In this document: positions 22,561 through 34,640 of the stretch, piece after piece
Layout: each line of letters opens with the position of its first letter
Position numbering within the stretch: the stretch's first letter is position 1
DNA from: Maratus speciosus
Lineage: Eukaryota; Arthropoda; Arachnida; Araneae; Salticidae
Direction of reading: 5' to 3'
DNA: 64,000 nt
Assembly: GCA_963932465.1 (NCBI GenBank)
Contig: OZ010795.1
Span: forward strand, 22,467,874 to 22,531,873
Notes under the pieces: model-generated
What the model was told of the DNA's origin: nothing
Database searches by the model: none
What the model saw: only the letters and a program-made list of their open reading frames with translations
Program-made: the position numbers and the translations under genes

Positions 22561-23290
22561 ACATGAAAAAGATGTTTATAGGATCGAACATCCATATTTT
22601 AAACATGTGGGTATGTGTGATCGAAGATCGAACAAGGATGTTCGTTTAATATTGCACTCTAAATAACTTATCCTTTAATTAAACATAAATCAAAAATTTA
22701 TAATTAACCTTATCATTTATCAATATTAGCTGCCCGCTGTCTGCGACACCGTGTAGCAGGTGGGTTGCAAAATCTGCGAATTCCACATTCCAACACCAGG
22801 GGCGCACACTATTCTTAAAAGACCTCTTTCTGAACGAAGCTCCGTTATACAACCCATCAATAGATATGATAGTCGAGGGGATCGGTTCCATAGAACCCGA
22901 TATTGGAATGCGCCCCCTTGCGGTAAAAAATGGAAATAGAATATTTAAGGCTATGGCGCATAATATGAAACCGGCAAAGGGCTGTTATATAATATATCAC
23001 ATGAGAGGTGTCGGCAAAAAATTGAAACGTGTCCCCTGGTGGTGCAAAGTGAGAGAGAGGAGACGGAATGTACATAATATTAAAGACTGGTAAAAAAGGC
23101 TTTTCGGACGAAATATAAACATGAGGGGTAGCGGCAAAAGTTAGAAAAGTAAACTTCGCAGATGGGAAAATTTTGGGGGAGGGAGACGGGGGATATATAA
23201 CAAGAAAGAATGGTCACAGTGCTTTCCAATGATGTATCACATGAAGGGGTTGGAAAAAGTTTGAAAACTGCAAACCTCGAATTTAAAAAT
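22560..23290 (+). repeat. dispersed repeat related to 57.6-58.8 kb
   Basis: Shared phrases with the distal copies: GTGTGATCGAAGATCGAACAAGG ... CGTTTAATATT (cf. 57605) and GCGCACACTATTCTTAA ... GAACGAAGCTCCGTTATACA ... GATAGTCGAGGGG (cf. 58140 and 58560). It contains three CTCF-like motifs. The minus frame at 22891-22679 is similar to minus frames at 58437-58090 and 58771-58508, which I read as repeat homology and not a conserved gene. Confidence 0.7.
22910..22923 (-). promoter_or_regulatory. CTCF-like motif
   Basis: Reverse complement reads CCGCAAGGGGGCGC, 13 of 14 positions matching the vertebrate CTCF core CCRSYAGRKGGYRS. A second 13/14 match (CCACCAGGGGACAC, minus) is at 23029-23042 and a one-base-short match (ACACCAGGGGCGCA, plus) at 22793-22806. 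Motif match only. Confidence 0.3.
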
Positions 23291-24105
23291 TGCCCTAAAT
23301 TGCTCCTCTCTTTGAAATTTTTATATTTTATAAATAATATCTATCAGAGAGATACGTAGAAAATCAGATCTAAAATCATATTTATTGAAGAAAACGCAAC
23401 AATTTTAAAACTTTGTTCGCATACCTCTCCTTCTCCACGGCCCAGAAATGTGGACACATATCTTGACAAACCAAGGAAAAACACGGTAAAAGTGACTATG
23501 AGTGGTTTTTATTCTCAACCAGGAGAGGAAATTTAAAAAATCCTGTCATTAAATCAGACTTTTAATTGATTTTCCTTATTCTACTGTGAATATTTTAATA
23601 AAATTTACACATTCGGAATCAGCGTACGAAATTGCGTATTGATGCACAAATATTAAATCTATAAATGCAATACACATGAAAAAATTGTAAGGCTCGAAAT
23701 ATTCCCACTTGTCCCGACGACCAGGCGTGTCTGGCTGAGAAAGATTAAAAACATCTGCGCAATCTACTCTTGTATTTGAAAGAAAATTAAAGAAATTTAT
23801 TTAAAACGATTTTTAATGGATATTTCGTGTTCTATATGGAACTTTAGATTTTTTTTTCTTTTTTTTTTTTTTTTTTAATTCAGAAAGAGGCCATTTTTCG
23901 TGTACTTAATTTCCGTTTTTTATATCCGGTAGGATTATAAGATACGGGTACCTTCGAAAACGACCATGACTTAATCGCCCTAGTACCTGGGAGAAATTAT
24001 AGCAATCCTCCCCCTTTTTTGAACTTCTGACAGAAAGTCGTTGCGGTCTGATTCAAATCAATGCTTTAGTTGAATAATGGAACATTTTCCATTCTGTCTT
24101 TTTTT
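23291..24105. other. AT-rich spacer
   Basis: No gene; a T tract occurs at 23849-23877. Confidence 0.4.
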
Positions 24106-24109
24106 TAAT

Positions 24110-24310
24110 TAATAACGTATGTTAATGAAGACTTTTTCAAAATTTTATGATTTTTCGTGTGATCTCAGATGCTTAGCTGTAAGTATGCAAAATTTCAAGT
24201 GTCCAACTTATACAGTTTCTGAGAATGAACCTTCTGACGGACAAACTGACACACAGATAGTGTATTGAGACGAACAGTGTTTCGTAGGATGAACGAAATC
24301 CTAGAAAAAA
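24110..24310 (+). repeat. dispersed repeat with GACAGACA-type tail, diverged copy
   Basis: Aligns with 59410-59600: TTTTTCAAAATTTTATGATTT, TTAGCTGTAAGTA, TTCAAGTGTCCAACTTATA, TCTGACGGACAAACTGACA, then GTTTCGTAGGATGAACGAAAT, which can form a hairpin. Both copies are on the plus strand. The tail style resembles 3' ends of widespread arthropod repeats; the family is not assigned. Confidence 0.7.
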
Positions 24311-26095
24311 ACAGAGGTTTTCTCTATGCTCTTTCATTTCTTTGGCTCGGTGGTAACTCTCTCAAAGAGACGGTGTTTGAAACGGCATTCTATCTGTCTC
24401 CTTTCTTTCATTCTTGCAAGACCTCAGGACACCCCCTTACATGTTTGCGAGTATGGGAGGAAGCTTCTTGAAGTTCGAAACTCTGTCTGGTCAATCTCAT
24501 AGATTACTAAATTTTGATAGACAGTTGTAATGTAAAAATAGTTTAACTGAGAGAGAACAGTGTTCGATAGAAAAGAGATTGGTTTCCTAATTCTACCCTA
24601 ATGCTACCTAATTCTACCACGAAAATCACATTCACGCTTTATGTACTGAATTATGAATTCGTGAAAATTGTATCTTCTAAAACAATTTTTGTGAATTGTT
24701 TAACCTGGCATTAGAAGATTTGCATAATCATTTAATAAATTTTAGAAGTATTTTAGAGGTATTGAAGGATTTAGAAGGATTAATTAAATTTGAATTTATA
24801 GCAATTTTGTGCAGTAGTTATAAAACCACTAAAATCTTTTATTTTAAATATTTTTCTTTGTATTTTGTAGAATTAGGAAATGTACAAATATATTGTTCTT
24901 AGAATAGAAATATAGAAAAATTTCTTAATTGAAAAATCCCCACCCCCCTCCCCAACGCCAAGAAAGCTCAAAAGACGCAAAGGCAAAAGAAATCATCCTT
25001 TTAAAAATATCTTTATTTTGTGTAACCAATAATACTTCTGGAAAAAGATAAATTAATGTATCTATAACTTATTCTAAACTGTATTACAATTAATCGATTT
25101 ATTAAATGAATTTTATAACAAGTTATTTTATTGGTACTTATAAGTACCGTCAGTAGATAAAGGGTTAAAGTGAACAGATGTTTCGCTTGTATTAGCCGAG
25201 ATCCTGCTTTTTTAACTCGTAAAAAGCGTGAAAAAGCTTGAGGGGACAGTTTACACCAAAATGGGTCAAAAGAATTGATTTTCTTTTTTTAACATTAAAT
25301 GAAAGCTTGTTTAATTGCGGATATTTTGACACCTCATTTTTATCCATACGGCAATTATATCGTGAGATAGTGTCAATTTTGTTAATACGTCCAGTGCAAT
25401 TACCCATAGAAATTAAAATTGTAAATGACTTCTAACCCATGGTCTTATTTTCGTCACTTACCTGTTTAAAGAGTGCTATGGCTTTTCTTGTACTTGGGAT
25501 AGAGATTTAAAATTTTTTGTATATTTTCTTTATTATATATGAAAAATCTGTGCATGGAATGTCCCAGATTTTTTTTTATTGTTTTAAAAATAAAAGTATA
25601 TGAGGATGAGTTAGATTTTCACTATATATATCAGTAAAAATTTATAATAAATGTAATATTAGATGTATCTAAAAATCCATTCGCTGTTTTGAATAATATA
25701 CATTTGAAAATGCTAAAAAAAAAACACTGAGCAAAAATATCAATAAGTAGTATATAAAATAAGTAGCATCATTAAAAAGTAGTAGAGATGCAATTAAAAA
25801 AAATTAAGCTTTTTATTAAATATGTTCAAAATTCATTATTAGTTTAACCTTGAAATGCAGTGAGCTCACTATTTGAACCTTATTTCTAAAAAATAAACAA
25901 AATCGTTGAAGAAGTTCCCTCCCTTAAAATATTAAAACGATGAAACATTCCTTACTTACAAACTGCTCTTTTAACCGTGTAATCGTTTAAACCGTATTAT
26001 TATTAAACGAATTCTAGTGTAGTTAATTTAAATGCGATGATATGGCTATATGCTATACAAAATTTAACAAAAATTTCATTGTAAAATGTAAATTT
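24311..26095. other. AT-rich DNA
   Basis: No gene. Short open frames at 24265-24471, 24696-24902 and 25192-25435 have no recognisable domains. Confidence 0.4.
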
Positions 26096-26098
26096 TCA

Positions 26099-26175
26099 TC
26101 TCTATATAATAAAAGGCAGTGTAACGCAGGGCGGGGCGAATCCATCAATCTTACCAGTCTCCGAGGAAGAGACTC
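26099..26175 (+). repeat. dispersed repeat shared with 43620-43695
   Basis: GCAGTGTAACGCA, then ATC(A/G)ATCTTACCAGTCTCCGA, recurs on the opposite strand at 43695-43620. It starts with TCTCTATATAATAAAAG. A Helitron-type start is possible but not shown. Confidence 0.6.
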
Positions 26176-26749
26176 AAGGGTGAAAGGTTCCATTCTCCCA
26201 TTGGTTGACAAGAAACAAGAATCCCGTGATTACTTCTCAAGGTTACAAATCCTGATAATTGAGCAGTGGTAGACACTTCTTCCTAACAAATCAGAAGGCA
26301 CATCGCATTTAAATCGCCAAGTGTCACTTGAGATTATTTCAAGTATTAAGTTGCAATCATATTAAATTTTCTTTGGGACATGTAAGGAATTTTAATCACG
26401 GAAAACAATGATATGGTATTTTAAAAAGTATCCTTTTTTTCCCCTGCAAAAAATTGATAAAACTGACTTTCTTTTAAAAAAGTAATCAATTTAAATATTT
26501 TAGACTTATTATTTTGTAACTTATTTTTAAATTACACATTACTTATATTTTCCTTTTCTATATATATGTGTATGTAAATTTAAACTAAAAAAAAAAAAAA
26601 CTTATTCCATATTTTAAATGTAAAAAATTAATATTTATACGAAAAGTAAAATTAATATTTTTTTTTTATTTATAGCTTTGAATCAGGAGGACAGAAGCTT
26701 AGGGGATTAGACGGATGGGATTCAACCAGCGATACTTATTTATTAATCA

Positions 26750-27150
26750 ATATATATATATTTTTAAAAAAATTGGAGGGGGTGGAGGAAGGGGGGGGGA
26801 GGGGGGTAAACGATAAAAATACAATTTCAAAGTGTTATTTTAAAAAAAAGTAGTATTATTTCAATAGTTGCAGCAGACTGTTTTAATTACGCACTTTTAT
26901 TGCATATTTATTAAATTTTTCTTTTATTAAGAAATCTTAATTTTGTTATAGTATGATAGCCGGAAAACCTGGTTTACCAGAAATATTGTAAAAGCTAATT
27001 GTGTGTTTATTAGAACAGAAACTAGCCGAACTTTGCTCATCTGAACTCTTCCATATTGCCAATTTTTTTTTTTATCAGTTTTTCAAATTTTAAGTGAAAA
27101 ACACAATTTTTACCCACCGTCCTAGGACGGGCATTTACACTAGTCCATAT
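26750..27150 (+). repeat. dispersed repeat with G-run, copy A
   Basis: About 400 bp matching 42280-41868 in inverse orientation. Landmarks are a G-rich run, CGATAAAAATACA(A/G)TTTCAAAGTG, TTATTAGAACAGAAACTAGC, CGAACTTTGCTCATCTGAAC and a terminal GTCCTAGGAC palindrome with CATTTACACTAGT. No coding region. Confidence 0.82.
26774..26807 (+). other. G-quadruplex-capable run
   Basis: Several G5-G9 tracts separated by one to three bases (GGGGGTGGAGGAAGGGGGGG and onward). Sequence alone suggests G4 potential. The homologous place in the other copy is a C19 tract (42241-42259). Confidence 0.6.
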
Positions 27151-27154
27151 ATAT

Positions 27155-27850
27155 ATATATATATTTGAAATGCTTAATATCATGGCTTCTCGACGTTTAG
27201 AACGAAAGATTTTATAAATTACAAAAGCACACATTACTCGATTATCTCCAAATTGACATTTTACAAAGTTAAAATGTGTGTGGAATTTTATATTATAATT
27301 TTTCAAAATTTCAAAATTAATATGTAAACACATTAAAAAAGCGTAAATAAAAACAACAGATTTAATTAAATATTCTATGTGTTAAAATGTTTACTTTTAA
27401 ACACTCTTCCTAACAACTTCATAAATATTGTTAAAAAATAATAAGAATGAGTAAATTACTCATTTTTTTATCCCAGTCTATTCTCCATACGCTATTTTTT
27501 AATACCAATAAAAGTAAAATATCGTGATATTTCTCATGAAAAACAAATTTTATTCTCAAGAGTAAACATATACTTAAAAATTGATTTAAAATGATATTTT
27601 GCTCAACAAAATAACACATTAATGTATTGTTGATAACTTATATAAATACTAAAATATATACAAGTTTTAAAATATTTTATGTGTAGAAAGCATTTTTAAT
27701 GGTATTAAGTTATTCCAATAACCTGATATTTGAATTTTCGGCCATTCTGCATTGGAAATGGTTTTCGTTTCCACTAACACATTTCATGCCACAGAATAAA
27801 ATACACAGTAAAACCAAAATAGCTTTACATTCTTTTTAGATTTATATTTT
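27155..27850. other. AT-rich spacer
   Basis: No recognisable gene; minus frames at 27333-27037 and 27619-27431 have no domain. Confidence 0.4.
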
Positions 27851-27851
27851 A

Positions 27852-28294
27852 CTAGCCATATTAGCATCAGGAAAACCCGGACAAATCCAATATGAGTATT
27901 CCTAATAAAATAAAATCGCGTATAATTTTATTTCTGTGAAAGAATCGTATCTATTTTTCTTTTGTGCATGCAGAAAATTCCTTTTGAAATTTTACTGCAT
28001 CAGGTCAAAATTATCACTGTTATAAAATAATAATAATAATAACAATCTATAATCGCATATTGTTTATTTTACAAGCCATATTAGCATCAGGAAAACCAGG
28101 ACAAATCCAATATGAGTATTTCTAATAAAATAAATTCGCGTAAAATTTTATTCTGTGAAAGAATCGTATCTATCTTTCTTTTGTCCATGCAGAAAATTCC
28201 TTTTGAAATTTTACTGCATCAGATCAAAACTATCACTGTTATAATAATAATAATAATAATAATAATAATCTATAATCGCATATTGTTTATTTTC
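27852..28294 (+). repeat. 221 bp tandem duplication
   Basis: Two adjacent copies (27852-28072 and 28073-28294) start (A/C)TAGCCATATTAGCATCAGG or AAGCCATATTAGCATCAGG and end in an AAT microsatellite followed by ATCGCATATTGTTTATTTT. They are about 93% identical by eye; the second has a longer AAT run. Confidence 0.9.
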
Positions 28295-29150
28295 CTTAAA
28301 CCTTTTTGTTTGGATAGATTAAAGTTCTATTTGTGAATTGAATGATGTAAAAGGGCCAAATACGCAGAATAGCTTTTGTAGCTTGCCCGCATATAAAATA
28401 TCAATTTCACATATAATGAACTAAAACGGAAGCTGATTCAAGGGCTGTTTGTAGCAGAACACATAAACATTTAGATATTGAAAATTTTAAACTTAATTTT
28501 AGATTAATAAACTTATTATTTAAAAAATAATCATTTTATTTGAAACAATTTACACGACTTTACTTTCAACACTCTTAGTAACAGAAAGGAAAACAGCAAA
28601 TTTGTACCAACGCTATACCAACCAACGTATTGATAGCTATAAAAGGAAATGTCTGATCTCAGGCTCTTCCTACAATAGTTTGAATATTTGCATCACTAAA
28701 AAAATACCGAGTTTGCGATATCATCATAAGTAGTGGCGCATGAGGGATTATACGCATGAACTTCGTCTAAAATCCTCTACACAGCTTCAACAGTGCAGTG
28801 AATATAACATTCAGATTAATGCGCTATGCATTTAGTGCTTTTTATAAGTTTTATATTGAGTAAAACTCGTAAAATCAGAACCTGTTTAGAACGGAATATT
28901 TTTTTGGTGATCACGAGTGGAATAATAATATGCAATTATGCCTGCAAAGATGGAAAACTTTTCGAAACGGAATTTCCATTTTTACAAGTTTTATTGTATT
29001 TTGCACATCAACATCGGATCGACAGCAAATAGTTCATATATCATTCACAGAAGATTGTATCTTTATCTAAATATTGTATATTATGAAAGTCGCTATTCTA
29101 AAATATCTAATACGAACACTTTTAGTGCTTGGTGATGATTCCTGCTTTTG
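28295..29150. other. AT-rich spacer
   Basis: No gene recognised. Confidence 0.4.
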
Positions 29151-29156
29151 GTATGA

Positions 29157-29675
29157 GTCATTCCATGTCAATTCAACCAGACCTTGTAACCCGGCCCCAG
29201 GGATTTGGATGAAACTCGGTGTATATACCAATTCTATCATGATATGAATACATCAGAAAATTTTCCTTCCCAGACTGCATAGTTTGTGAGATATGGGGGG
29301 TCCAATTTTTGGATTTTTCTCAAATCGCACATTTCTGAGTCTGTATTTTTAGACTGCAGTTCCATTTTCAAAAAATTGTTTCTCTGGATCTAAAATGCGA
29401 ATCATCTTAAAAATATCACCGTAAGTACATCAAAAGACGCCGATTTTAATAAAAAAATATTTAAAAAATTAATTTTAAATATTTAGGGGCAAAATATTAA
29501 ACCAAATTTGAAAGTTATGGTTATTTTTCCAAATTTTTGTGACTTTACGAAAAAGGCTCTACACAAAAAGGCAAATAAAATTTCCAATTTCTTTTTGTTT
29601 TAAATAAAAGTTTACATTTTGGGCTTTCTATTTATGAAAGAAAAATGATGTCTTTCTCATGGCTTATGCAAAATT
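29157..29675 (+). repeat. left long TIR
   Basis: Pairs with 32302-32826. Landmarks are GGTCCAATTTTTGGATTTTT, GACTGCAGTTCCATTTTC and GCTCTACACAAAAAGGC. Confidence 0.88.
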
Positions 29676-30714
29676 TTTGACTTATTTTGGGATACTGTAC
29701 CTATCAAGAGATAAATATCTTTAACTTTGCTTATGTTACCTAAATAATTGCTGCACATTTTAAATATAAATTTATTAATCATTTTAATTTATTTCCTAAA
29801 ATAAACCCTTAAAATCAGACCGATTTATTTATTTTTATAACAGTAGAAAATTTGTATGTTATTGTACATTATGTACATATCACACATTATCTGAAATTGT
29901 GTTGTTCTCAATCTTATCGCATATGTTTGTCCCATAAATGTACATCTATCATTGGATTCAGTGGTATAGTATTTCTATAAATACTTTCACAAAGGTAGTA
30001 TGTAAAGAATATGTACAATATTTAATAGAAGGGGTGTAGATATTGAAATCATAGATTTTTTTCTCATTTTACTCAGAAAAAACAAAGCAAAAACTTTGTA
30101 AATAAAAAAAATAAGCACTTATATTAAATAAATTCAACAAGTCATAAGAACCACACTAATTATTTAGGCACCACAGTTTAAATTAGACATATTAGAGATT
30201 TTTGTTTTCCTTGAATGTTGCAATTCCCCAAAACAGGGCAAAATTTTTACATAAGCTAGGAGAAAGATTTCATTTTTATTAAAATTGAAATAATCATTTA
30301 TTAAATCGAATACATTAAATAAAATTGCTTATGAATAATTTAAAGATTTAGATTGTTGTAATTTTTTTATGTAACAAATAAAGAATTTGTTAAATTATAT
30401 TCAAATTTTTAAAGCTGAAAAATCAGAATAAACATTATATTTAAAAGATTGAAATTCAAAAATATAACTGAGCTAAATATAAATATAGAAATAAATGACG
30501 TACTTTTGCAGTATCACTTAGACTTATTTTGCAACATTCTTTCTTTGTGCAATTTAAAATTTATATTTATTATGAATAAGCAATATTGAGAACCTTCTAA
30601 TATATATATTAATTTTCCTATCTTACTGCAACTCCAAACATAATAACACAACAAAACATCGGTATATTAGAAGATCTTCGTAATTTAGTATCTAAAACAC
30701 TAAATAGGTGGATA

Positions 30715-31700
30715 TCACCTCTCCTTCCCTCCACCCCCAGAAAAGAATTTAAATATCTTAAGGGGAAATTCTCTTAATTTTGGTAAAGGTTTAAGAAAAT
30801 TTGCAATTTTTATATTGCCAGAGCACCCATCACGAAAGTCAAGGACTTTCTTTACATCAGGAAATATATCATTTACAAATGATATTACTTCCTTCTGTGT
30901 TAAACACACAACAGTGACATTATGTTGCATATCATAAGATAAAATGTGTATATTGCTTGCTGATAATCTAATACTGAGAGATAGAGTGTATATAGAGTGT
31001 ATATATCAAGAGTGCAGCTTCTTTGATCCAATGGTAACTTTAAGTCTCATCTTGAATAAGAAAAGTAAAGTTTTTGCTGAAATCCTACAAAACGATAGCT
31101 TTTTGAGGGCCAAAGTTTGCTTTAGTTTCTTTTAGGAAATTAGATTTAGCTTTCGCTATGAAAGGGTGGAATAACATTTTCCAAATATTTTACTTAGCTT
31201 GTCACAAATTCATTTAAAGGAACAGTGCTGCTAATACTGGATTGGATACCTAGAGTTATAATTCTCAAGTTTTTTGGAAATTCCTGTTTAAAAAGAGACT
31301 ACAACTCATGTAGATACACATAATATCAATCGCTTTTGTGCATAGTACATTCTTAGCAACGCTAACTACATTTTTTTCCAGTCATGATTCTTCAATATTA
31401 ATTACAATCATAAAACTTTTCAATTGGTTCAATTGTTTCTGGACCTGTAGCTGTGGCTTTAATTTTTCTTATTTCTGGCATAGACAAGTTTCTCTTTTCT
31501 CTCAGAAGTTGTCATGACGGTCTTGAAGCATAATTAGTTACATCAAATTCATCTATTATTTTCTTTTGCAGCACAAGAAAAAATAGATCACTCTTCTATT
31601 ATGAGAAACAGCAGACTAATAATAATTTGATTAACAGATTCGAAAACACCTGCCTTAACTAAATAATTTTATCCTGCTTTTGCCAGAATTTGTTTATACA
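30715..31700 (-). pseudogene. decayed transposase-like ORF
   Basis: The longest surviving frame (30930-30715) reads MQHNVTVVCLTQKEVISFV, then VKKVLDFRDGCSGNIKIANF. The [FY]-x-DG-[CA]-[AS]-x2-[YI]-K-x2-NF pattern matches the YFSDGAASQYKNxxNF core of a transposon-encoded protein family common in arthropods and cnidarians. Upstream minus-strand pieces (EKRE, KAGVFESVNQII) lie in broken frames with many stops. The family resemblance is from memory. Confidence 0.5.
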
Positions 31701-32301
31701 AGGCAGGTGTAGAAATATGTTTCATACTGTAGAAATGAACTTGGCTTTGTTAAATATAAGGTATTTAAACTATAAAAAACATTTAAAATGATTAAAATTA
31801 TCTAAGATAATAACATAGAAAGTTTTAAAAAAATGTTAAATATAAATAAAATATTTTAATTCAAACACACATACACACACAGAAAAAAGCATATTGAAAA
31901 TGTGATGGGTAAAAAGTCATTATTGCATTTTCTTATTCTATACCAACAAAAAATTTTTGATTACAGTTATATTGTAAACACAAAATTAAGGGATTGTTTA
32001 AATAAAAAAAATGCTTATAATAAAAGAAAATATATGAATGAATAAATAAAGGAAACATAAGGATTATGCACAAAATTTAATGGAGGGAGGATAGACTGCA
32101 CTCATAGACTTTTTTCTCCCTTTTACTCAGAAGGAAAAAAAAAGCAAAATCTTTACTTTGCAAATGAAAGGAAGAAAGGAACATTGAATAATATATTCAA
32201 AAAGTCATAGGAACCACAGTAGTTATTTAGGTACCACAGCTAAAATTAGGCAGATATTTTTTTTTTTCATGACTGGTGCAGTTACCAAAAACAGGGCAAA
32301 A

Positions 32302-32826
32302 TTTTGCATAAGTCATGAGAGAGACATCATTTTTATTTCCTAACTAGAAAGCCCAAAGTGTAAACTTTTATTTACAACAAAAAGAAATTGGAAATTTCAT
32401 TTGCCTTTTTGTGTAGAGCCTTTTTCGTAAAGTCACAAAAATTTGGAAAAATAACCATAACTTTCAACTTTGGTTTAATTTTTTGCCCCTAAATATTTAA
32501 AATTATTTTTTTAAATATTTTTTTATTAAAATCTGCATCTTGTGATGTGCTTACGGTGATATTTTTAAGATGATTCGCATTTTAGATCCAGAGAAACAAT
32601 TTTTTGAAAATGGAACTGCAGTCTAAAAATAGACTCAGAAATGTGCAATTTGAGAAAAATCCAAAAATTGGACCCCCCATATCTCACAAACTATGAGGTC
32701 TAGGAAGGAAAATTTTCTGATATATTCATATCATGATAGAATTAGTATATACTCCGAGTTTCATCCAAATCCCTGGGGTTCGGGTTACAAACCATAAAAA
32801 ATTTGGTTGAATTGACATGGAATGAC
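32302..32826 (-). repeat. right long TIR
   Basis: Reverse complement of 29157-29675, ending TTGAATTGACATGGAATGAC. Confidence 0.88.
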
Positions 32827-34640
32827 CCGTATGGTAACCCGATTTTTCCGAATACGACCTGAACCGCGGATCGGTCGGGTTGACTTTAAACGTTTCGTGT
32901 TAGCATCGATGTCGGGTATCATTTTAGCTCTTTCGGGTCGGGATCATTCTGGCCCGATTTTTCATAGGAAATTCCTATATATTTTTCAAATGAAAAACAT
33001 ATATATTTGAACATTATTAAATGTACATATACCTTTTTATATAAAAAAGTTATAAATGATATTGATGAAGATGTAACTGTAGACTACATTTCAATTATTC
33101 TATAATATATAGATTGATATTTTGTGACTTAGGGTTTGGGCATCCTTCGGTTTTGGGTTGATGTATGTTATGTTCGGTTGGAGTTAAGGGTTGCTATATT
33201 TTTTCCTTTTAGACTGGAAGCCCAAAAAAATGAGACCGCATTTGTCCGGCTTTAGCATGTATTTTCGGACAGATACTGTCCGAGCCCCAACGTAAAGGTT
33301 TATCGTGTTTTGATAATGTATCTTGTTGACTTTATACAGAGTTTTAGGTTTAGATCAGGAGCAATTTCATACGCGCAGGACTGTGAGATTTGTCATTTAA
33401 GCATGCTCTAAATAAAAAGTCTCCTAAATTTCGAATTACTTTATTCCGTTCTCTTATAAACAACGTTGCTTCCTTAATAATGCAAGGCAAAATATTTTTG
33501 GAAACAAAAGTTCAGCTATTTTATTACGATTGCTTGATCGTATTTCTATAAATTATTTATGTAGAAACTACAAAGGTTGCATACAAATTCTTTATTTGTT
33601 CAAATAACAACGTTTTATCTTCTGAATTAGGTAAGGAATAAAAAACAAGTTTTTATGTTAATTTACTTTTTCATAAAACAAAGGAATTTCGGAAGCAGAG
33701 CAATTTCTTTGTAGAAATATATTTTTTTTGTAGCAAACTGTATTAATAATCATCATAATAAAAAAATCTGAAGATTATATTTAGTGATTAAATTTTTGAC
33801 GTTCTAATAAAATATTTAATAGTATCTAAATAAGTTTATCTAAAATTAGATTTTTACGTAATTCAGTAATAAAAAAATTAAATGCATTTTATATTAAATC
33901 ACAAAGCTCGGGCAAATTTTTCTAAGCTATAGAGAATATTTGAAAACTTCGCAACAAATGTAAAACTTGATAACAAATAAATATAAAAATTCTATGAAAA
34001 GGAGATAATTGCGGTTTGGAAATTATTTTTTCCCGTAATATCAGATTTTATATAGTATGAAATAAATTCAGTATGTTCCCTTAAAAAAGGGAGTGCAATT
34101 TTCAAAATATTAAAAAGAAATCCCATCAATGGATTTAATTGTTCTAAAATGCAATAGATGTCCAAACTGACCTTAGAAGAATATATGAAATATAGTCGAA
34201 CAAATTTCGATGTTCTGCCAAAACGTTGTTAATAAATTTGAATCTTTATTAACAACTGACCGCTCTTCCCCTTCAAACATGCAGCTGAGCTTTTTTTTAT
34301 ACATTTTTTTTCTCTGATGAAGTCAGCTTTGGCGTATAAGGGCGAGTTTGCGAGAAATGTTTCTTTTTTGCGTTTATAGGATTTGATTGTCATCATTTGC
34401 CATAATGTAGATTGATATGTGGTAAACTTAGTTATAACCTTTAATTAAGCACAAAAATAAACTAGAATAAATTTAGATTAAAACATAAAAATCATCACAT
34501 TACAAACTACACATAATAACGTCTACTCCACTCGCTTGTTAAAGATGAACTAACTAGTTCCAGCATTCCAAGAGATAATCTTGTTGCTGTACGGCGAAGA
34601 GGAACTGCCATCTACTGATGAGGATGAGATTAAGATGAGA
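32827..34640. other. AT-rich DNA with a short GC-richer patch
   Basis: 32827-32960 is less AT-rich, with recurring TCGGGT/ACCCGA phrases (ACCCGATTTTTCC, GGTCGGGTTGAC, TTTCGGGTCGGG), possibly an old repeat end. The remainder has no gene. Confidence 0.4.

Larger units (their letters stand above)
29157..32826 (-). mobile_element. 3.7 kb DNA transposon with ~520 bp TIRs
   Basis: Long TIRs (29157-29675 and 32302-32826) start GTCATTCCATGTCAATTCAA and agree at about 90% by eye. GTATG occurs just outside each end (29151-29155 and 32829-32833), but no clean target duplication is visible. The interior holds a decayed transposase-like frame on the minus strand and a direct duplication of about 270 bp (29990-30280 and 32060-32337). 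TIRs this long are typical of Mutator-like and foldback elements; superfamily not assigned. Confidence 0.85.

Noticed and set aside
29157..32826. Polinton/Maverick or viral integration, because of long TIRs
   Set aside because: Far too short, and no polymerase, integrase, ATPase or capsid-like frames.
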